Part shown: positions 34,535 to 46,074 of the stretch, one piece after another
Numbering within the stretch: position 1 is the first letter of the stretch
Layout: the number at the start of each line of letters is the position of its first letter
Assembly: GCA_963678705.1 (NCBI GenBank)
Contig: OY783209.1
Coordinates: forward strand, 12,772,001-12,836,000
Direction of reading: 5' to 3'
DNA length: 64,000 bases
Source: Panorpa germanica
Taxonomy: Eukaryota > Arthropoda > Insecta > Mecoptera > Panorpidae
Translations under genes and position numbers: made by a program
The notes under the pieces: model-generated
Databases searched by the model: none
Told to the model about the DNA's origin: nothing
Seen by the model: the letters and a program-made list of their open reading frames with translations, nothing else

Positions 34535-36417
34535 CTGGAAAAAAGAAAATCATTTATTATAGTAATGTAAAATGATGTAATGAATCAGTTGTAATATACA
34601 GAGTGTCCCAAAAGAAAAGAGTCGGTATGATTGGCTCGGAAACGAACCGGAGGGGATTTTGGGAATGCAGTCGCTATTCTGGAACGTCATGCCGGGTTTA
34701 CATCAGAGACAAAACAACACCAATGTTTTGTAAAAACTGAACAGTTTTTAAAACATTTTTGTCTTTAAATACTGTTTTAGTAAACAAAACACATTTCCAT
34801 CTGAAGATGCGAGAAAAGATTGTTTTCTCTAGACATTCTACGTTTTCCGTAAGGGCTATGGAAGTAAACTTATCTTCAGTGTGCGTCTAGGCTCAATAAG
34901 AGCACAAAAGAAAATGTATGTGTCTTAAAAGAAAACACTAATAAAAGAGGTCCCGCAGCAAAAGAATTACCACATAAATTGTCAAATAGCCGCTCGTAAA
35001 CAGTATAATATAGACAACAAAATTGGGATTGTGAATTCTGGATACATCCGATTCCCACAGGAAGATATTTTAATATTAATAAATAGAGGAATCCCATCTA
35101 CAATGCATTCGTACAAAACTTTATTCAATTCACTTTGAGTTTTGCGAGGACTAGGATGACGATAGGGACGATAGTATATACATCAACCCTATTACAAGTT
35201 ACAAGGGAGTTTAAAACCGAATTCTAAAGTACTTTTAAAACCCTCCCCCTATTTTTATTCGACTGATCCTCAAAGCGTATATAGAACAAGAATACGAACG
35301 ACGTCGACGTCGAATCGTTGCCGATACCGATGCCGACGCTGACTTGAATTGAATTTGTTATTTTCAAAAAGCTTCGCAGCTTGTGTCAGCAGAAAACGTT
35401 CCTAAGACTTCAGAAGGAGATTTAAAAACAATCTTTAAGTATAACTCAAGTATCTACTTGAAATTTTATTATGTAATTTTATATATATTTTAAATTGGAA
35501 TAAAGTGACTCTTGTAAGAAAGATGCTGGACTATGAATTACTACTCTTTGAGCAGCTCTGTTGAGGATCTTGTCTTATACTCGTCTTAGAAACCACAAAA
35601 CCGCTAAAGTATCGTTTTAATCAAAATCTTTCTTGTTTTATTGATTTGGTTGCAGTGTTATATCTATATGTTACACAGAGACTTACTGTAATTTATTTAG
35701 CTTGAGAAAATTTATATTCAATTCATCAAAATAAAAGAAAATCCATTTTCCTTTTATAGACAGTTGCAGTAACATTATAAATAAAATACTTTGTATGGAT
35801 TTTCCTTTATAGAAAATTAAATAAGTATTATTTCAAAGTCTCTTTGTGAAATGCAATTATAATCACTGAGGTATACGAGTTTCCCTAGACTGGGAAAACG
35901 AGAATTCAATTTACGTCCATGCATAAGCAGCTTTCTTTATTTGAGAATAATAATATACAGTTAATGCAACTGTGTGAAGGAAATATATTTCGTCATGAAT
36001 TCAATTATACATAAATCGGTTCTTCATCAAGGCTGCTATTAACCGGGCTGGGGGAGGGGGGGTCGGTTAATATCCATTGGACTTTGACTTCGAAAATTTG
36101 AGTTCAATTCGAATGCAAATGACTCAAAATTTGTACTCAATTTGTGTTGTGAACAATATATGAAATTCAAGAAATAAGATAAAGTTAACTTTCAGGATCT
36201 CAATAAAATAGTCATTTAAACAACTACATCATTTAACGGGACAGAACATCACAAAAAATTAAAGAAACATGTCATTTCCATCCATACACTCTACCTACGT
36301 TCGTTATTAATTATTTATTTATAGTAATTAAAAATATTACATATCGATAGAAATTTAAGAAGTTCCACTATACGAAGTTCAAGGATAGGTAGGGGATGGT
36401 TGTAAGGTTTCTTTATT
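34535..36417. other. Intronic sequence with family G fragment
   Basis: 34689-34890 starts GCCGGGTTTACATCAGAGAC and carries CCAATGTTTTGTAAAAACTG, a second partial family G copy. CGACGTCGACGTCG near 35301 and GATACCGATGCCGACG at 35325 are short tandem motifs. The rest is unassigned. Confidence 0.4.
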
Positions 36418-37030
36418 TTATTTTTATTTATTTATATAAGTGTACAACATATTAAGTTTATTGTGTGAAAATTTGAAGTCGATTGGAGTAAAACTGACGG
36501 AGATATAGAGTTTTAAGTCTTCACCTCTCTGGTCTGGTTTCGTCTTTCTTTGAAACTTTTAAACGCGTTTTTCTCACAAATGGCTTTGTCAGAGTGAGTG
36601 CTCTCTCTAGCTCAAAATCTACTGGACCAATCCTTTTGAAATTTTGCACAACCTTTCTTTACATAAATGCCGATGGAACTCTGCCAATTTTTTTTAATTT
36701 TAACGTATATTAAAATAACAAAGTTTCTGATTTTCATCAAATATCAATAAAAAACTATTGAAATCATTTTGGTTTTTCGATTTCAGATAATCCAGTGATG
36801 AATTATGAGTGTCAGCGCAATGTTACTCTTTTTTGTGACGTCTGCGGAGATTCGCTGTCAATACCTCATTTCTTGATATTTATTTATGAAAATTTCACAA
36901 AGTATTCTTTAAATGATATTTTATCATGTAGTAATTATAGAAATAATTATATATTAACTGTGTCGTCAAATACATTATTGAAAGTATGGTTTTTATTATC
37001 GATTTGCCTTGCCTATTCCACCTTCTCAGC
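36418..37030 (+). pseudogene. Family E LINE-like fragment, copy 2
   Basis: Longer than copy 1. A non-coding lead (GGTCTGGTTTCGTCTTTC to CCTTTCTTTACATAAATGCC) is followed by a TTTTTCGATTTCAG segment and the frame RNVTLFCDVCGDSLSIPHFL, then SCSNYRNNYILTVSS. The frame is conserved in three diverged copies, so it was coding in the parent element. Confidence 0.6.
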
Positions 37031-37278
37031 ATAAGAATCGTGTGCACATTAAAATCTTTCAAATTAGAGGTGACCAAAGAAATATGACACCTGCCGCGGT
37101 GTGTTACTCCGTCGATTATTAAGAATGTTAAAATTGAAAAATACATATACAAAGTTGAAAACATGTATTAGAAGAGTGATAAAACAGACAATAAAATATA
37201 TAATTTAGTTTCACTATAAAAAAATCCATCAAAATCCACTTCTGCATCTCTCTTCAACATCCTATATGCGTGAACAAC

Positions 37279-37668
37279 TCAAATCACATTTACACTTTCC
37301 AAAAACACCACGAAGTATGAAATTGGCCGATTTTCGTTCCAGCCACGTATCTGTGGTGAGATGCACGTGTCAGATAAACCAAAATTATGTCGGTAATCGT
37401 GATATCTGCACGTCAGATCTGTCTGAACGTTAATCCATCTATCGGTGAATATCTGCACATGACCATTCCATGGACGGTATATTTGACAATCATAAAATCC
37501 GAGGTGACCCATGTCGATGTCAATGTCGACGTGGAGATCAATATTACGTGCACTGAGATATCTGGTCTGCAAGGGATTTACTCGGAGATTGCAAAAGGTT
37601 TGGATGAATCGATTCAAAGTTATAATGAATTTATCACAACGCTTTTAATATTTCATTGTCAGGCATAA
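37279..37668. other. Bidirectionally open, unidentified segment
   Basis: Both strands are open for more than 90 codons. Plus (37387-37668) reads ITCTEISGLQGIYSEIAKGL. Minus (37617-37279) reads CQIYRPWNGHVQIFTDRW and WINVQTDLTCRYHDYRHNF. Composition is less AT-rich than its surroundings. No splice pair is convincing on either strand and I recognise neither peptide. It lies between a LINE fragment and a hAT relic, so an eroded transposon gene is likelier than a host exon. Confidence 0.25.
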
Positions 37669-37838
37669 AGATAGTAATCATCTTAAAAATTTCTTAAGTT
37701 TCAAGTAAGCACTTGATTGGGTTTTCCCAATGAATTGGAAACTTGCATAAATAGCGAACATGTTACTTCAATCATCCTATTCGATTGTAAGTATTGGTCT
37801 AATTAACAGTTAACATTAAAAGTTTAGCTACGCAGCTA

Positions 37839-38200
37839 ATGAGTAGACGTTTCGCGAACTTAGCAGTCAGTTCTACAGAAAACTCAGATATGTTGTTAGT
37901 AGATAACGATGAAAAGATATTATCAAAGGAAGAAGCATTTAATTTACCTTTAAAAAATGCGGAAAAACCTGTTCTGAGTGCTGTTATAGGGGCTGAGAAT
38001 TTTGGAAAATTGAAGCAGGAGTTTATCCTTTTTAGGAATACAAAAAAAGAACGTTAAATCTAGAAAAGCTTTATGCCGCGCTATGCACAGTCAAACCAAC
38101 TTCGACAGATAATATAAAGAACATTCTAGGCGTCTGCAAATTTTTGCAATAAACTTAGATCGTCGTTGGGGGATAAGTCTTTAAATGCTTATATTTATAT
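37839..38200 (+). pseudogene. hAT transposase C-terminal relic
   Basis: An open 72-codon piece (37839-38057) ends KLKQEFILFRNTKKER. After a frameshift near 38050 the sequence continues LEKLYAALCTVKPTSTDN, and then, past stops, NKLRSSLGDKSLNAYIYI. This order (E..LF, KPTS..., KLRSSL.D.SLNAL.FL) is the hAT dimerisation domain. The catalytic part is absent. The sequence runs into a one-ended foldback repeat at about 38195. It could be a remnant of the source of the hAT MITEs here, but no ends link them. Confidence 0.75.
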
Positions 38201-38390
38201 ATATAGTTAATTTATATTTATACATATCTAGATTATTCTACATCAATAAAATATCATATTTAACAACTGTCACGTATTATATCTAGACAGCTCTGACTTG
38301 ACAACTGTCACTTTTGACGCATGATCATAGAGAACAAATAGGAACATATACCTTTCTCTCTCGCACACATTTTGGACACACTTTCAGGAC
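38195..38390. mobile_element. Half copy of the long-TIR foldback MITE
   Basis: Matches 30850-31046 through ATTATATCTAGACAGCTCTG to ACACATTTTGGACACACT. The opposite arm is missing. It is followed at 38435-38530 by a reverse fragment of family E (CAGGTAACCCTGTCGA). Confidence 0.7.
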
Positions 38391-38530
38391 GTTAAATGCT
38401 GTGATATTTTTTAAATATTTATTTTAAAATAAAATAAAACCAAAATGATTTCATTAGTTGATATGTTTCTACAGGTAACCCTGTCGAGATTCTTTTTCTT
38501 CATTGATTCTTCAATTTTTCATTCAAGTTT

Positions 38531-39460
38531 AGTTTTAAGGTTGAATTGTTAAGATAGGAATGAAATGTATTAAGAAATAGAATACGGTAGATTGTAAAGC
38601 CGAAAGGCACACAATTGATAATAATAAATAATACTAAAATAAAATAAGTTATATAATAAATGAAGTGCGATTATTACTTGAAAATTTAGATCTTTTTTAT
38701 ATTTTTCTGATTTTGGAGCCGACCCGTACCCGAATTCGTCGGATTTATAAAATATTGAACCCGAATCTGGCAGATATTAAAATCTCGGGTTTTCAGAAGC
38801 TCTACTTGCAACATCTAGAATAAAACGCTATTGAGGTCTGATTTATCACCCATATATTTTAGTTAAGGATTTCGTTAATTGACTTCGAATTTCACAGTAA
38901 AATAACAGACTATGCAGTCGAACATGTACCTAACTATTCCATTTCCATTGAATCATCCAGCGAGTCGAGTCGCATTAAATTTATTCAACATAACTCTGTG
39001 TTTTGTAAGATAACATTCTCATGAAAATGCAGTGAATAGGAAACCAGTAATTCAGTCTGTTTCCGCGACAGTGCTCCCTGGCCACCTAGCGGTCAGTTGC
39101 AGCACTCTAACCGAGACTCTGGCTCTGGGGTTTCCACCACAGTCGTGCCATGTGGCTTAGTGTAAAATGGGAGGGATGGGAATGTTATTCGACTGGAAAC
39201 GGAGGCCGAGAGGTTGCCACGGATTGAGGTTTTACGGTTAACTCTGGATGGTGTAGACATGCCGTAGTCGTAGTCGTAGAGACACTACTATATGTGCTAC
39301 GTTTAGCTGCGAATGACGTAGAACACGTAGGATTGTATTAATAAACGTAGCAGGATTTCAAATTTATTTCATAGTTGTCGGAAGGTTTCAATTTGCTGAT
39401 ATTTTTATTTTTAAACGAAATTTAAAGGAAATAAATTTCTGAGATAAATAATTCTACAAT
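38531..39460. other. No gene supported; GC-richer island
   Basis: 39050-39300 is less AT-rich (CTCCCTGGCCACCTAGCGG, GTAGTCGTAGTCGTAG triplet run). I found no splice-bounded frame in phase with the host gene. Possibly regulatory or an old repeat; undetermined. Confidence 0.3.
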
Positions 39461-40116
39461 GCACTTGTGTACTCTTTTTTTAGTGGTCGATTTTTCAATT
39501 GCTGATTGAAATTGATGTTAATAAATGTGTATTGGCGTGTCTATTTTATTAAATATCTAAATGTTGACGGAGATATAGCAATTAAAAATTTGAATTGTAG
39601 TTTTAGCGCTAAAGATGGTTATATGACGTGAAAAGGTCAGTGCTGTGGTAATGTTTTGCATCTGTTGGTAGTCGAAATAATTAAGTCAAGTCAAAGAATA
39701 ATAAGTTTTTTTTTATTTAACCCTGTTAAGGCAGACATAATATTGAAATTTTATTGTTCGTCGAAATAGATGTAAATAATATTTGATATTTTGATATATA
39801 AATACATATAGCAGAGATTTATGAGCTGTAACGTTGGTAACCTGTAAACTTGTCAGAGTTCTGTCAAGAATATATATCTTTTACGCTCTGTTGTATAAAA
39901 GAGATAGCAACATAGCGATTGTGAGGTCACATGTTCTGGAATATTGTACAACGTTGAATCCCTTTAATAATTACAGAGACAAAATGACTTTTTTAATTGG
40001 TAATATCTCTTAACATATAAGGAGTTATTAACAAATAATTGGACATTTGAAGTTCTTGTAACCCACTTTATCAATGTATAGGACAGTTTTATAGAAACTA
40101 AGACATAGGACACAAC
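39461..40116. mobile_element. TIR element family D, copy 2 (damaged ends)
   Basis: The interior aligns with 14184-14832 throughout. Ends are eroded: GCACTTGTGTACT on the left and AGGACACAAC on the right. It lies about 30 bp downstream of the 3' splice end of the host exon at 40147, inside the intron. Confidence 0.75.
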
Positions 40117-40146
40117 ATAAAGATGATAATTTAAATGAATTCTTAC

Positions 40147-40322
40147 CTTTGATAGTTATGTGCGGGTGGATGTTGTACTAATGGGGTCCCTGCTCCACCC
40201 TGAGCTCCTTGAGGGGCCCCCATTCGTCCCTGGAGGTGTAGTCGTGCCATATGTGCCCCAAAAACACCGTACCCAAACCCGTAGATCTCATCTTCCTCTT
40301 TGTCGCTGAGACAACTCGAGGG
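40147..40322 (-). CDS. Internal exon of the same host gene: acidic patch then Gly/Gln/Pro-rich segment
   Basis: A 176-bp exon with a strong acceptor (GCGTCCTCCTTTCCAG) and donor (AAAG|GTAAGA). It starts in phase 0, directly continuing the preceding exon, and ends with two bases of a split Ser codon. The peptide runs from PSSCLSDKEEDEIYGFGYG through an acidic and aromatic patch into MGAPQGAQGGAG and VQHPPAHNYQ. No catalytic or named domain is visible, which suggests a disordered scaffold region. A phase mismatch with the 47-bp exon downstream would have argued against this model; instead they fit. Confidence 0.9.
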
Positions 40323-40750
40323 CTGGAAAGGAGGACGCAAAACAACAGTCGATTAGTACGGGCGTGCATCAGCCGTGTTGGTTTAACAGGATGAGGAGTG
40401 AGAGAGAAGGGGGCACAAGCCAATACATTAAAGGTATTAACACATGGATAAACGATTGGGTTTTTCGCAGTTTGCGATCGCTTGCAATGTCTGGTCTGGA
40501 CCTACCATTAGAAAATTTTAATGAAACGTGATAATATTTCGAAACGAAAATAAAGTGAACCCTTAGGAACCCGAAACAGACCTTTGTCAAAGGTTCCTTC
40601 GTGACTTAAATAAGACCCAAGCGACAGCAGCGACACTTATCCGGGAATACCGGAAGTCATCCCAAGCGGACATTTTAAAGACAGATGATATGTATTTATT
40701 CACTCAGTTAAGATAAGCTGAAATCCGGTCGTAAAAATAAAATCACTCAC

Positions 40751-40996
40751 CGAATATTTTCCAGGAACGTATATAGGTTGAGAGTGTGACGTAGGTAGTG
40801 AACCTTCCCCTCCCCTATGTCCCGCTCGAGGGGGTCCTGGTGGCGTTCCAGGACTTGGGAGTACTCGTCCCAAGGGAGACAGTTCGACTTCCCGACGACG
40901 AATCTCTTCTAGGGCAAGAAGGACATCTGAATATCTCGCGCTTAGTAGATCTGCGTAACAACCGGCTAGACCTTCCAAATAACCGCGGGAGCCATC
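40751..40996 (-). CDS. Internal exon of an unidentified host gene (most 5' exon found)
   Basis: This 246-bp exon lies between a pyrimidine-rich acceptor (TTCTTATTCTTTTCCAG) and a GTGAGTGA donor. It is read in phase 0 at both ends and gives 82 codons from DGSRGYLEGL to YVPGKYS. The first half looks helical (LLSARYSDVLLALEEIRRRE). The second is Pro/Gly-rich with a PSPGTPPGPP stretch that could be an SH3-type ligand; that role is inferred. It is much more GC-rich than the surrounding sequence. It joins in frame to the next exon after a 428-bp intron. No upstream exon was located, so the protein start is outside what I can support. I do not recognise the family. Confidence 0.88.
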
Positions 40997-41149
40997 CTGG
41001 AAAAGAATAAGAATTTAATCAAAATAGATTTCTTGAAAATTTAAAGCGATTTTAAAAACGTTTTAAATCTAATTATTTTGTAAGGTTGGAGTCGATTAAC
41101 TGTTTCGGGCTCGAGATTAATTTTGTCTAAGTTCAAATCATTTGCACGG

Positions 41150-42050
41150 AGTTACCACAATGTGAAGAGGCTAAGTATCTAGGCATGCATTTAGATCGGC
41201 GCCTAACCTGGAAAAACGTAAGCAGTTACATCTTAAGTGCAAAGTTACACTGGCTTATTGGACACAAATCGCATTTATCTAATAGCAGCAAACTAATGAT
41301 TTATCAAACGATACTGAAACCTGTCTGGACTTACGGCATTGAACTCTGGGGAACATCTAGTGTTTCAAACATAGAAATACTAGAAAGATTTCAGTCAAGG
41401 ACAGTAAAGGCCTCCGCGCACGAGGCGACTGGTTACTAACCTTCGCCTCGAATCTGCTCGAACCGAATGAGAATGGAACTGTGTTGTTAGTGAGAGAACG
41501 AACGTGTATACGAGTGAGATAAAACACACGGCATGAACGTAATTAAACTGATTTCAAACTGGTTTTGAGTACGTTTTCAGCGAGTCTATTTCTCGGTCGC
41601 AGGGCATTGTTGGTTTCATACTTTTGATGATGACATCATGACAAAGATGTACAAGAATACTATTGAAAAGTATTTAATTACATATATACAAACAAATACG
41701 ACGGCTCGACTACCAGTTTAGTTTCATTCGTGCCTTGTGTTTTCTCTCACTCGTTCGATCTTTCACTAACAACACAGTTGCATTTACATTCGGGGCTAAG
41801 GTTTGCAACCATTATGGGTATCCCGTGGTTCATAAGCAACAAATTCATCAACCATGACTTCGGCATTTATACTGTGAAGGAAGAAATTAACAAATTCAGC
41901 CAAAGATACCAGCAGCGACTAAACAATCATCCAAACTATCTAGCTGTGAATTTACTAGGTAAACATGCTGACTTTAAAAGACTAAAAAGACATAGTGTGT
42001 TAAAGCTCCCACAAGGTTTTTAATTGTCATTTTTAGATATAGCCGTCACT
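41150..42050 (+). pseudogene. Jockey-like LINE 3' part, split by a family B MITE
   Basis: Left half: EAKYLGMHLDRRLTWKN, then IYQTILKPVWTYGIELWGTS, then LERFQSRTVK. Right half from about 41813: TIMGIPWFISNKFINHDFG, then YTVKEEINKFSQRYQQRL, then DFKRLKRHSVL and a stop. Together they cover the region after the Jockey reverse transcriptase, in the order and register known for the family. It lies antisense to the host gene, upstream of its exon at 40996. Confidence 0.88.
41407..41812. mobile_element. Family B MITE inserted in the Jockey frame
   Basis: Starts AAGGCCTCCGCGCACGAGGC; the interior has CGAATCTGCTCGAA and GTGTATACGAGTGAG as in the 6.3 kb copy, and the inverted second arm (ACACAGTTGCATT, GGTTTGCAACC). 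The last 25 bp or so of the right terminus are missing at the junction. Confidence 0.75.
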
Positions 42051-42974
42051 GGACGACTATTTATTGTCTAGGTTAATTTCATTTTTAGCATAGATACTTA
42101 TTGTAACAGATTGTAACGTGGCGTATTTTCTCAAGGCTATTTGTAGCTGCAGTTTTCCATCCTGCACAGCGCGCACATAAACTTAAATTATATTTTTAAA
42201 AGATCTTCACCTATTTCAACAAAATATAGTTTAAGTATTTCCTAAATAACAGACGACATTGGAATATTTATTCAAATAAGTTTTTCCCTCGTATCGTATC
42301 TATCTTCACACCGGTATGCAATGCCATCTTACGTCTATATTATACACTCCATATCGTAATGTTCTTTGTATGAACAACCTGCATCGTTTCATACTTCTTC
42401 ACTAACTACTATCTGTGACTCTGAAAGTAGACTTACCCCTGAACCGCCCCCCAACGTCTCTTTTCCACTCCATAACGCCCAACGAATTCCTCTTTATTAC
42501 CGACAAACACCCACCCCAACGACACCCCTCCTTATACCTCCACAATGTTTTGCATATTATTTTGTACTTACAGCTCTGTTGTATGATATGAGAATTCGAC
42601 AAGACCCCCGCAACTCCCGACTCCCAACTACCGACTGCTGCATTTCTGTGCATGGTGCATGCATTTGTGAACAGCGTAATTTCATAAACACAGCGAAATA
42701 GTGCATGTACGAGTACGAATATAGTACGAGTTGTTCCCATTCACTAGGAGTCGTTTACACCAATATTTACCATTTAGAATGTTGGTAAATTTCGAATGAA
42801 AGTCATTAGAAGAACTTTACACTTGTTCTTGAATGTATTTAAGTCGTGTTGTGCTTTTAAATGATGAAACATTTAGTTTTTAAGAGACCTGTAGAGAGCA
42901 GTGGTAGAAGCCATGAAATGTTGAAATCTAAATAATAAACATCTGACAGTCACGTTTTCTATAATGACGATTAA
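42051..42974. other. No gene supported
   Basis: Two donor-like sites on the minus strand (AGGG|GTAAGTC near 42432 and AGCT|GTAAGTAC near 42570) lie in a 112-codon open frame, but no acceptor with a pyrimidine tract and no phase match to the exon at 40996 was found. Confidence 0.3.
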
Positions 42975-43143
42975 GGCCTGTCGTACACAGCAAGCGTATT
43001 TTAGCGACAGCGAATTTGAACGTAAATCCTGTGTTTTTTGCATGTATTGGGTTTTGCATTTACAGGGTTCGGATAGGTAAAGCGTAGTAGCGCGTATACG
43101 TCCGGTCAAAATTCGCTTAAATAAGCTTACAGTGTGCGACAGG
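42975..43143. mobile_element. Family A MITE, compact copy
   Basis: 169 bp from GGCCTGTCGTACACAG to GTGTGCGACAGG, with TTAA on the left and ATAA on the right. It is the shortest near-complete copy and the best reference for the family. Confidence 0.8.
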
Positions 43144-43158
43144 ATAAACATGATTGTA

Positions 43159-43361
43159 TAGTTCAAATTACGAGAGTTCGGCGGTGACACATACTTAAAA
43201 CAAGTTGTGGAGCATAAACTGCCGATATAACTAAAAAGCACTGACTCACTATTTTTTCTATAATGTATATAGAAACGAAATAGATAAAATTCATTATCGT
43301 ATTATGGATTTATACCGCTCTTATAACCTCCTTTACGTATAAGTCGCCGTGATTTGGACTA
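43159..43361. mobile_element. Mariner-type MITE, copy 2
   Basis: 203 bp, TIRs TAGTTCAAATTACG and TAGTCCAAATCACG, TA on each side (43157-43158 and 43362-43363). Shares its whole interior with 3351-3564. It starts 15 bp after the family A copy. Confidence 0.8.
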
Positions 43362-43363
43362 TA

Positions 43364-43915
43364 CTAAATGTGTTGTACTTTTAACGTACAGAGTAGTGCG
43401 ACATAAACATGCGACACTAATAAAACCCTTTGCTATGCTATTTTTCAAAATTCTAGGTAGTATTTTTATAAAAGAAAAATGTTTCAAAGCTAAGTCGGAA
43501 CATCTTAAGAAATGACGGTTTTGAATGTGATCTCGAACAAAAGGGTCGAGTACCTACTCAGTCTCCATTATAATCTCATAGTGCGTTGACGTTTGTTTTA
43601 GATGTGTTTAGAAAATAAATGAAAATAATTGACAATGGTGTTTAAATGGACAAATGAAATAGACCTAAAACTGTGTTTGATAAGGGTAATCACGAGTTAG
43701 CAGAGATCATGTTAAATACCAGAGTTTTATTATTAATTTTTGGTATATATATATTCTTCTAAAGCAGGTTGAAGGATTTCGTTCGAAATATGAAAGCTTC
43801 CGACGTATTAAGCTGCATGCCGCACTAGTGTGGACGTGTTGTACAACTTCTTACAACAAATGTTGGATGTCGCATGTTTATCTCGCACGCATGTGTACTA
43901 TACTTAAGGTTAACG
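43364..43915. repeat. Dispersed repeat fragments (family F)
   Basis: 43364-43500 (CTAAATGTGTTGTACTTTTA, ATGCGACACTAATAAAACCC) recurs at 47805-47945. 43745-43915 (GTTGTACAACTTCTTACAAC, CGCACTAGTGTGG) is an inverted relative of 19427-19640. Both carry ACTAGTGCGAC or its complement, so they are probably ends of one TIR family. Confidence 0.5.
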
Positions 43916-44450
43916 TTACGGAATGTACTTTGAACAACATTGTGCTGAATATACTTAAAATATAGCTTCTCTATAAAATGAATGCCAGATTAACACAGCT
44001 ATACTTAAATTACGAGAAAACATACAACATACTTCATATCAAATGTCAATCATATGATAACCACGCCTTTATTAACATTTAAGGGCGGAGTTTGATTAAA
44101 AAATATTCCTTTATAATAGGTTATTGAAAATTACCCTAGCAATTTTTTAAATGTTCTGTTTATATATAATAGTAGTGGGTTGAGGAGGTGCTCGCGGGTT
44201 TAGATATAAACAGTTCATAGAAGCCGGTACTTAGTGAATGAAATCACAGTTATGGCGGAGTGAAATTTAGCAATTTGATATTAGGGTAATAAAAATATCA
44301 CGTTTCGTAATACAGTCAATTAATTAATTATTTTGTTAAACAGTTAAGGTTTTTTTAGACGATCGAATCCGATTCAGATTCGATTTTATATCTTACAGGA
44401 TAGTATTTTCGCGGTATGTGAAACTAATTGAAGATCTGATTTGATCGTGC

Positions 44451-44871
44451 AAGGCCGTCCCCACACGGGTCGAGTGATTGCAAACTCGAAGTTTCCAACG
44501 AAAACGAAAAACGAGCCATGTTCAGCCGTGTTTCGTGACTCTATAGAATTTTTAACAATAGCATAATAGGGGATTTTATTGTGTCGTATTGTGAGGTATT
44601 TGTATGTATGCATGAATTTAAATACTTTTGAAAAGTATCTGTGCACATCTCTGTTTATGATGATAAAAAGCATGCAACGTAATTGCCCTGTAACCTAGAA
44701 ACACAGTCGCTCAAAACTAATCTCAAATCAGTTTAGTTTCGTTCGTGCCGTGTGCGTTCTCTCACACGCATACACGTGCGTTCTCTCACTCACAACACAG
44801 TTGCATTCTCCTTCGGTTCGGGCAGCTTCGGGACTCGCGTTTGCAATCAGTCGACCCATGTGCAGACGGCA
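44451..44871. mobile_element. Family B MITE, inverted copy
   Basis: Left AAGGCCGTCCCCACACGGGT, right TTGCAATCAGTCGACC then GTGCAGACGGC. About 421 bp, opposite orientation to the 6.3 kb copy. Interior TTTGAAAAGTATCTGTGCAC recurs alone near 48080-48110. Confidence 0.75.
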
Positions 44872-44999
44872 TAAAACGATTTGGTTCTCCTTTTTTTCAT
44901 TTCATTTATATAAATTTGGTAAGTTGAGAGCCCATATAAACCCACAGATTAAATATTTAGCAAAACATTAGCATTAATCAAAAATTAATGTAGGATTCT

Positions 45000-45305
45000 T
45001 TTTAAATACATATATGTAAAGATATTATAATACAATATTTCTTTAGTTGGTCGTCTGTCGGTAAAACAGTGATCGTTCAATGAAAACATATACTCATGAA
45101 TGTAATAGATTGGACTGTAGGAATAACGACCAACACAGTTGATATTTGGAGTCGTTTCTTTAAATATCTGGTATGATTTAAGTTAAACAATGTAATTATT
45201 AAAATATGTATGTAAATTACCAAAATAAAACTTTAAATTTCAGAAGTAACACATGCGTTTATTTAAAATTTACAATTCCTAATAAAAGTGTAGATATTGT
45301 CTTAT
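45000..45305 (+). repeat. Family C copy lacking the family D insertion (empty site)
   Basis: Contains TATTTCTTTAGTTGG, CAGTTGATATTTGGAGTCG and the end segment AAAATTTACAATTCCTAATA. At 51.6-52.7 kb the same segment is split by a family D element after TTTACA, so this copy shows the sequence before insertion. Confidence 0.7.
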
Positions 45306-46074
45306 AAATATAAAAACTGTAATTCTTCAGAGTCCTGTTATATTACTATTTAGAATTTCGTTATTCTTTCAAAAAATATGCAGCAACAATAAAAATAACA
45401 ACATATCTAAATCGTCATAATGTCTACTAGTACAAGAAACACTCGCAATGGCGCTGTTAACAACGCTAGTACCTAGTACCGAACCCGTTTCCGGTCCCCT
45501 TCCGGTATTTCTAAAGCGTCATAATGTCACTCCAGTGTCTGCATCCCTCCATTTAGTTGCACCAAGCACCTGAAATGAGAGTACGTACTTGCACGGTCTG
45601 TCTCACATGAATTGAATATAAAACGCTAAAAGAAACACCCCCACACTCCTACTCCCACTCCCACTCCCACTCTGTCACACATTCACCAACACTCCACAGT
45701 ATTCGCTATCCTCCATTACTGCTTTCTCAATGTCCTGAATATCCTGAATGTCCTGAATGTCCTGTCCCAGTATGTAATGTCTCCTGTCTTTTCTTTTCAA
45801 TGGAAAAAATATAAAAAAATAATATACGTAAAATAAAAGAAAAACAACCCATTGGAAAGTCTCAGTGCTGCAATATCGAAAATTAGGGGACAAAATAATG
45901 GGAATTTTCGAAAATGTAAACTTTTAGTAGTATATATGAACAACCAACTTATTATGTAGAGGAAATTTTTTAAAAGTGACTGAATTTTCCTCAAAAGAGC
46001 GTAGTTTCTGATGCAGTTTTCAGTAATTAATTATAAGTAGTTTTTAAGCGATAGAGAGAGGGGAGGGGGTGTTG
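45306..46074. other. Simple repeats, no gene
   Basis: A CTCCCA hexamer run is at 45646-45672 and a TCCTGAATG nonamer at 45732-45763 (about four copies). A minus open frame through them reads QDIQDIQDIQDI, a by-product of the repeat. The GC-richer patch at 45475-45560 has an acceptor-like TCTCATTTCAG on the minus strand, but no frame stays open. Confidence 0.5.

Noticed and set aside
42402..42740. 112-codon minus frame with two good donor sites, as an upstream host exon
   Set aside because: No acceptor with a pyrimidine tract. In the main frame the donor would leave phase 1, which does not fit the phase 0 exon at 40996.
45675..45893. Frame encoding QDIQDIQDIQDI
   Set aside because: Produced by the TCCTGAATG tandem repeat; no gene context.
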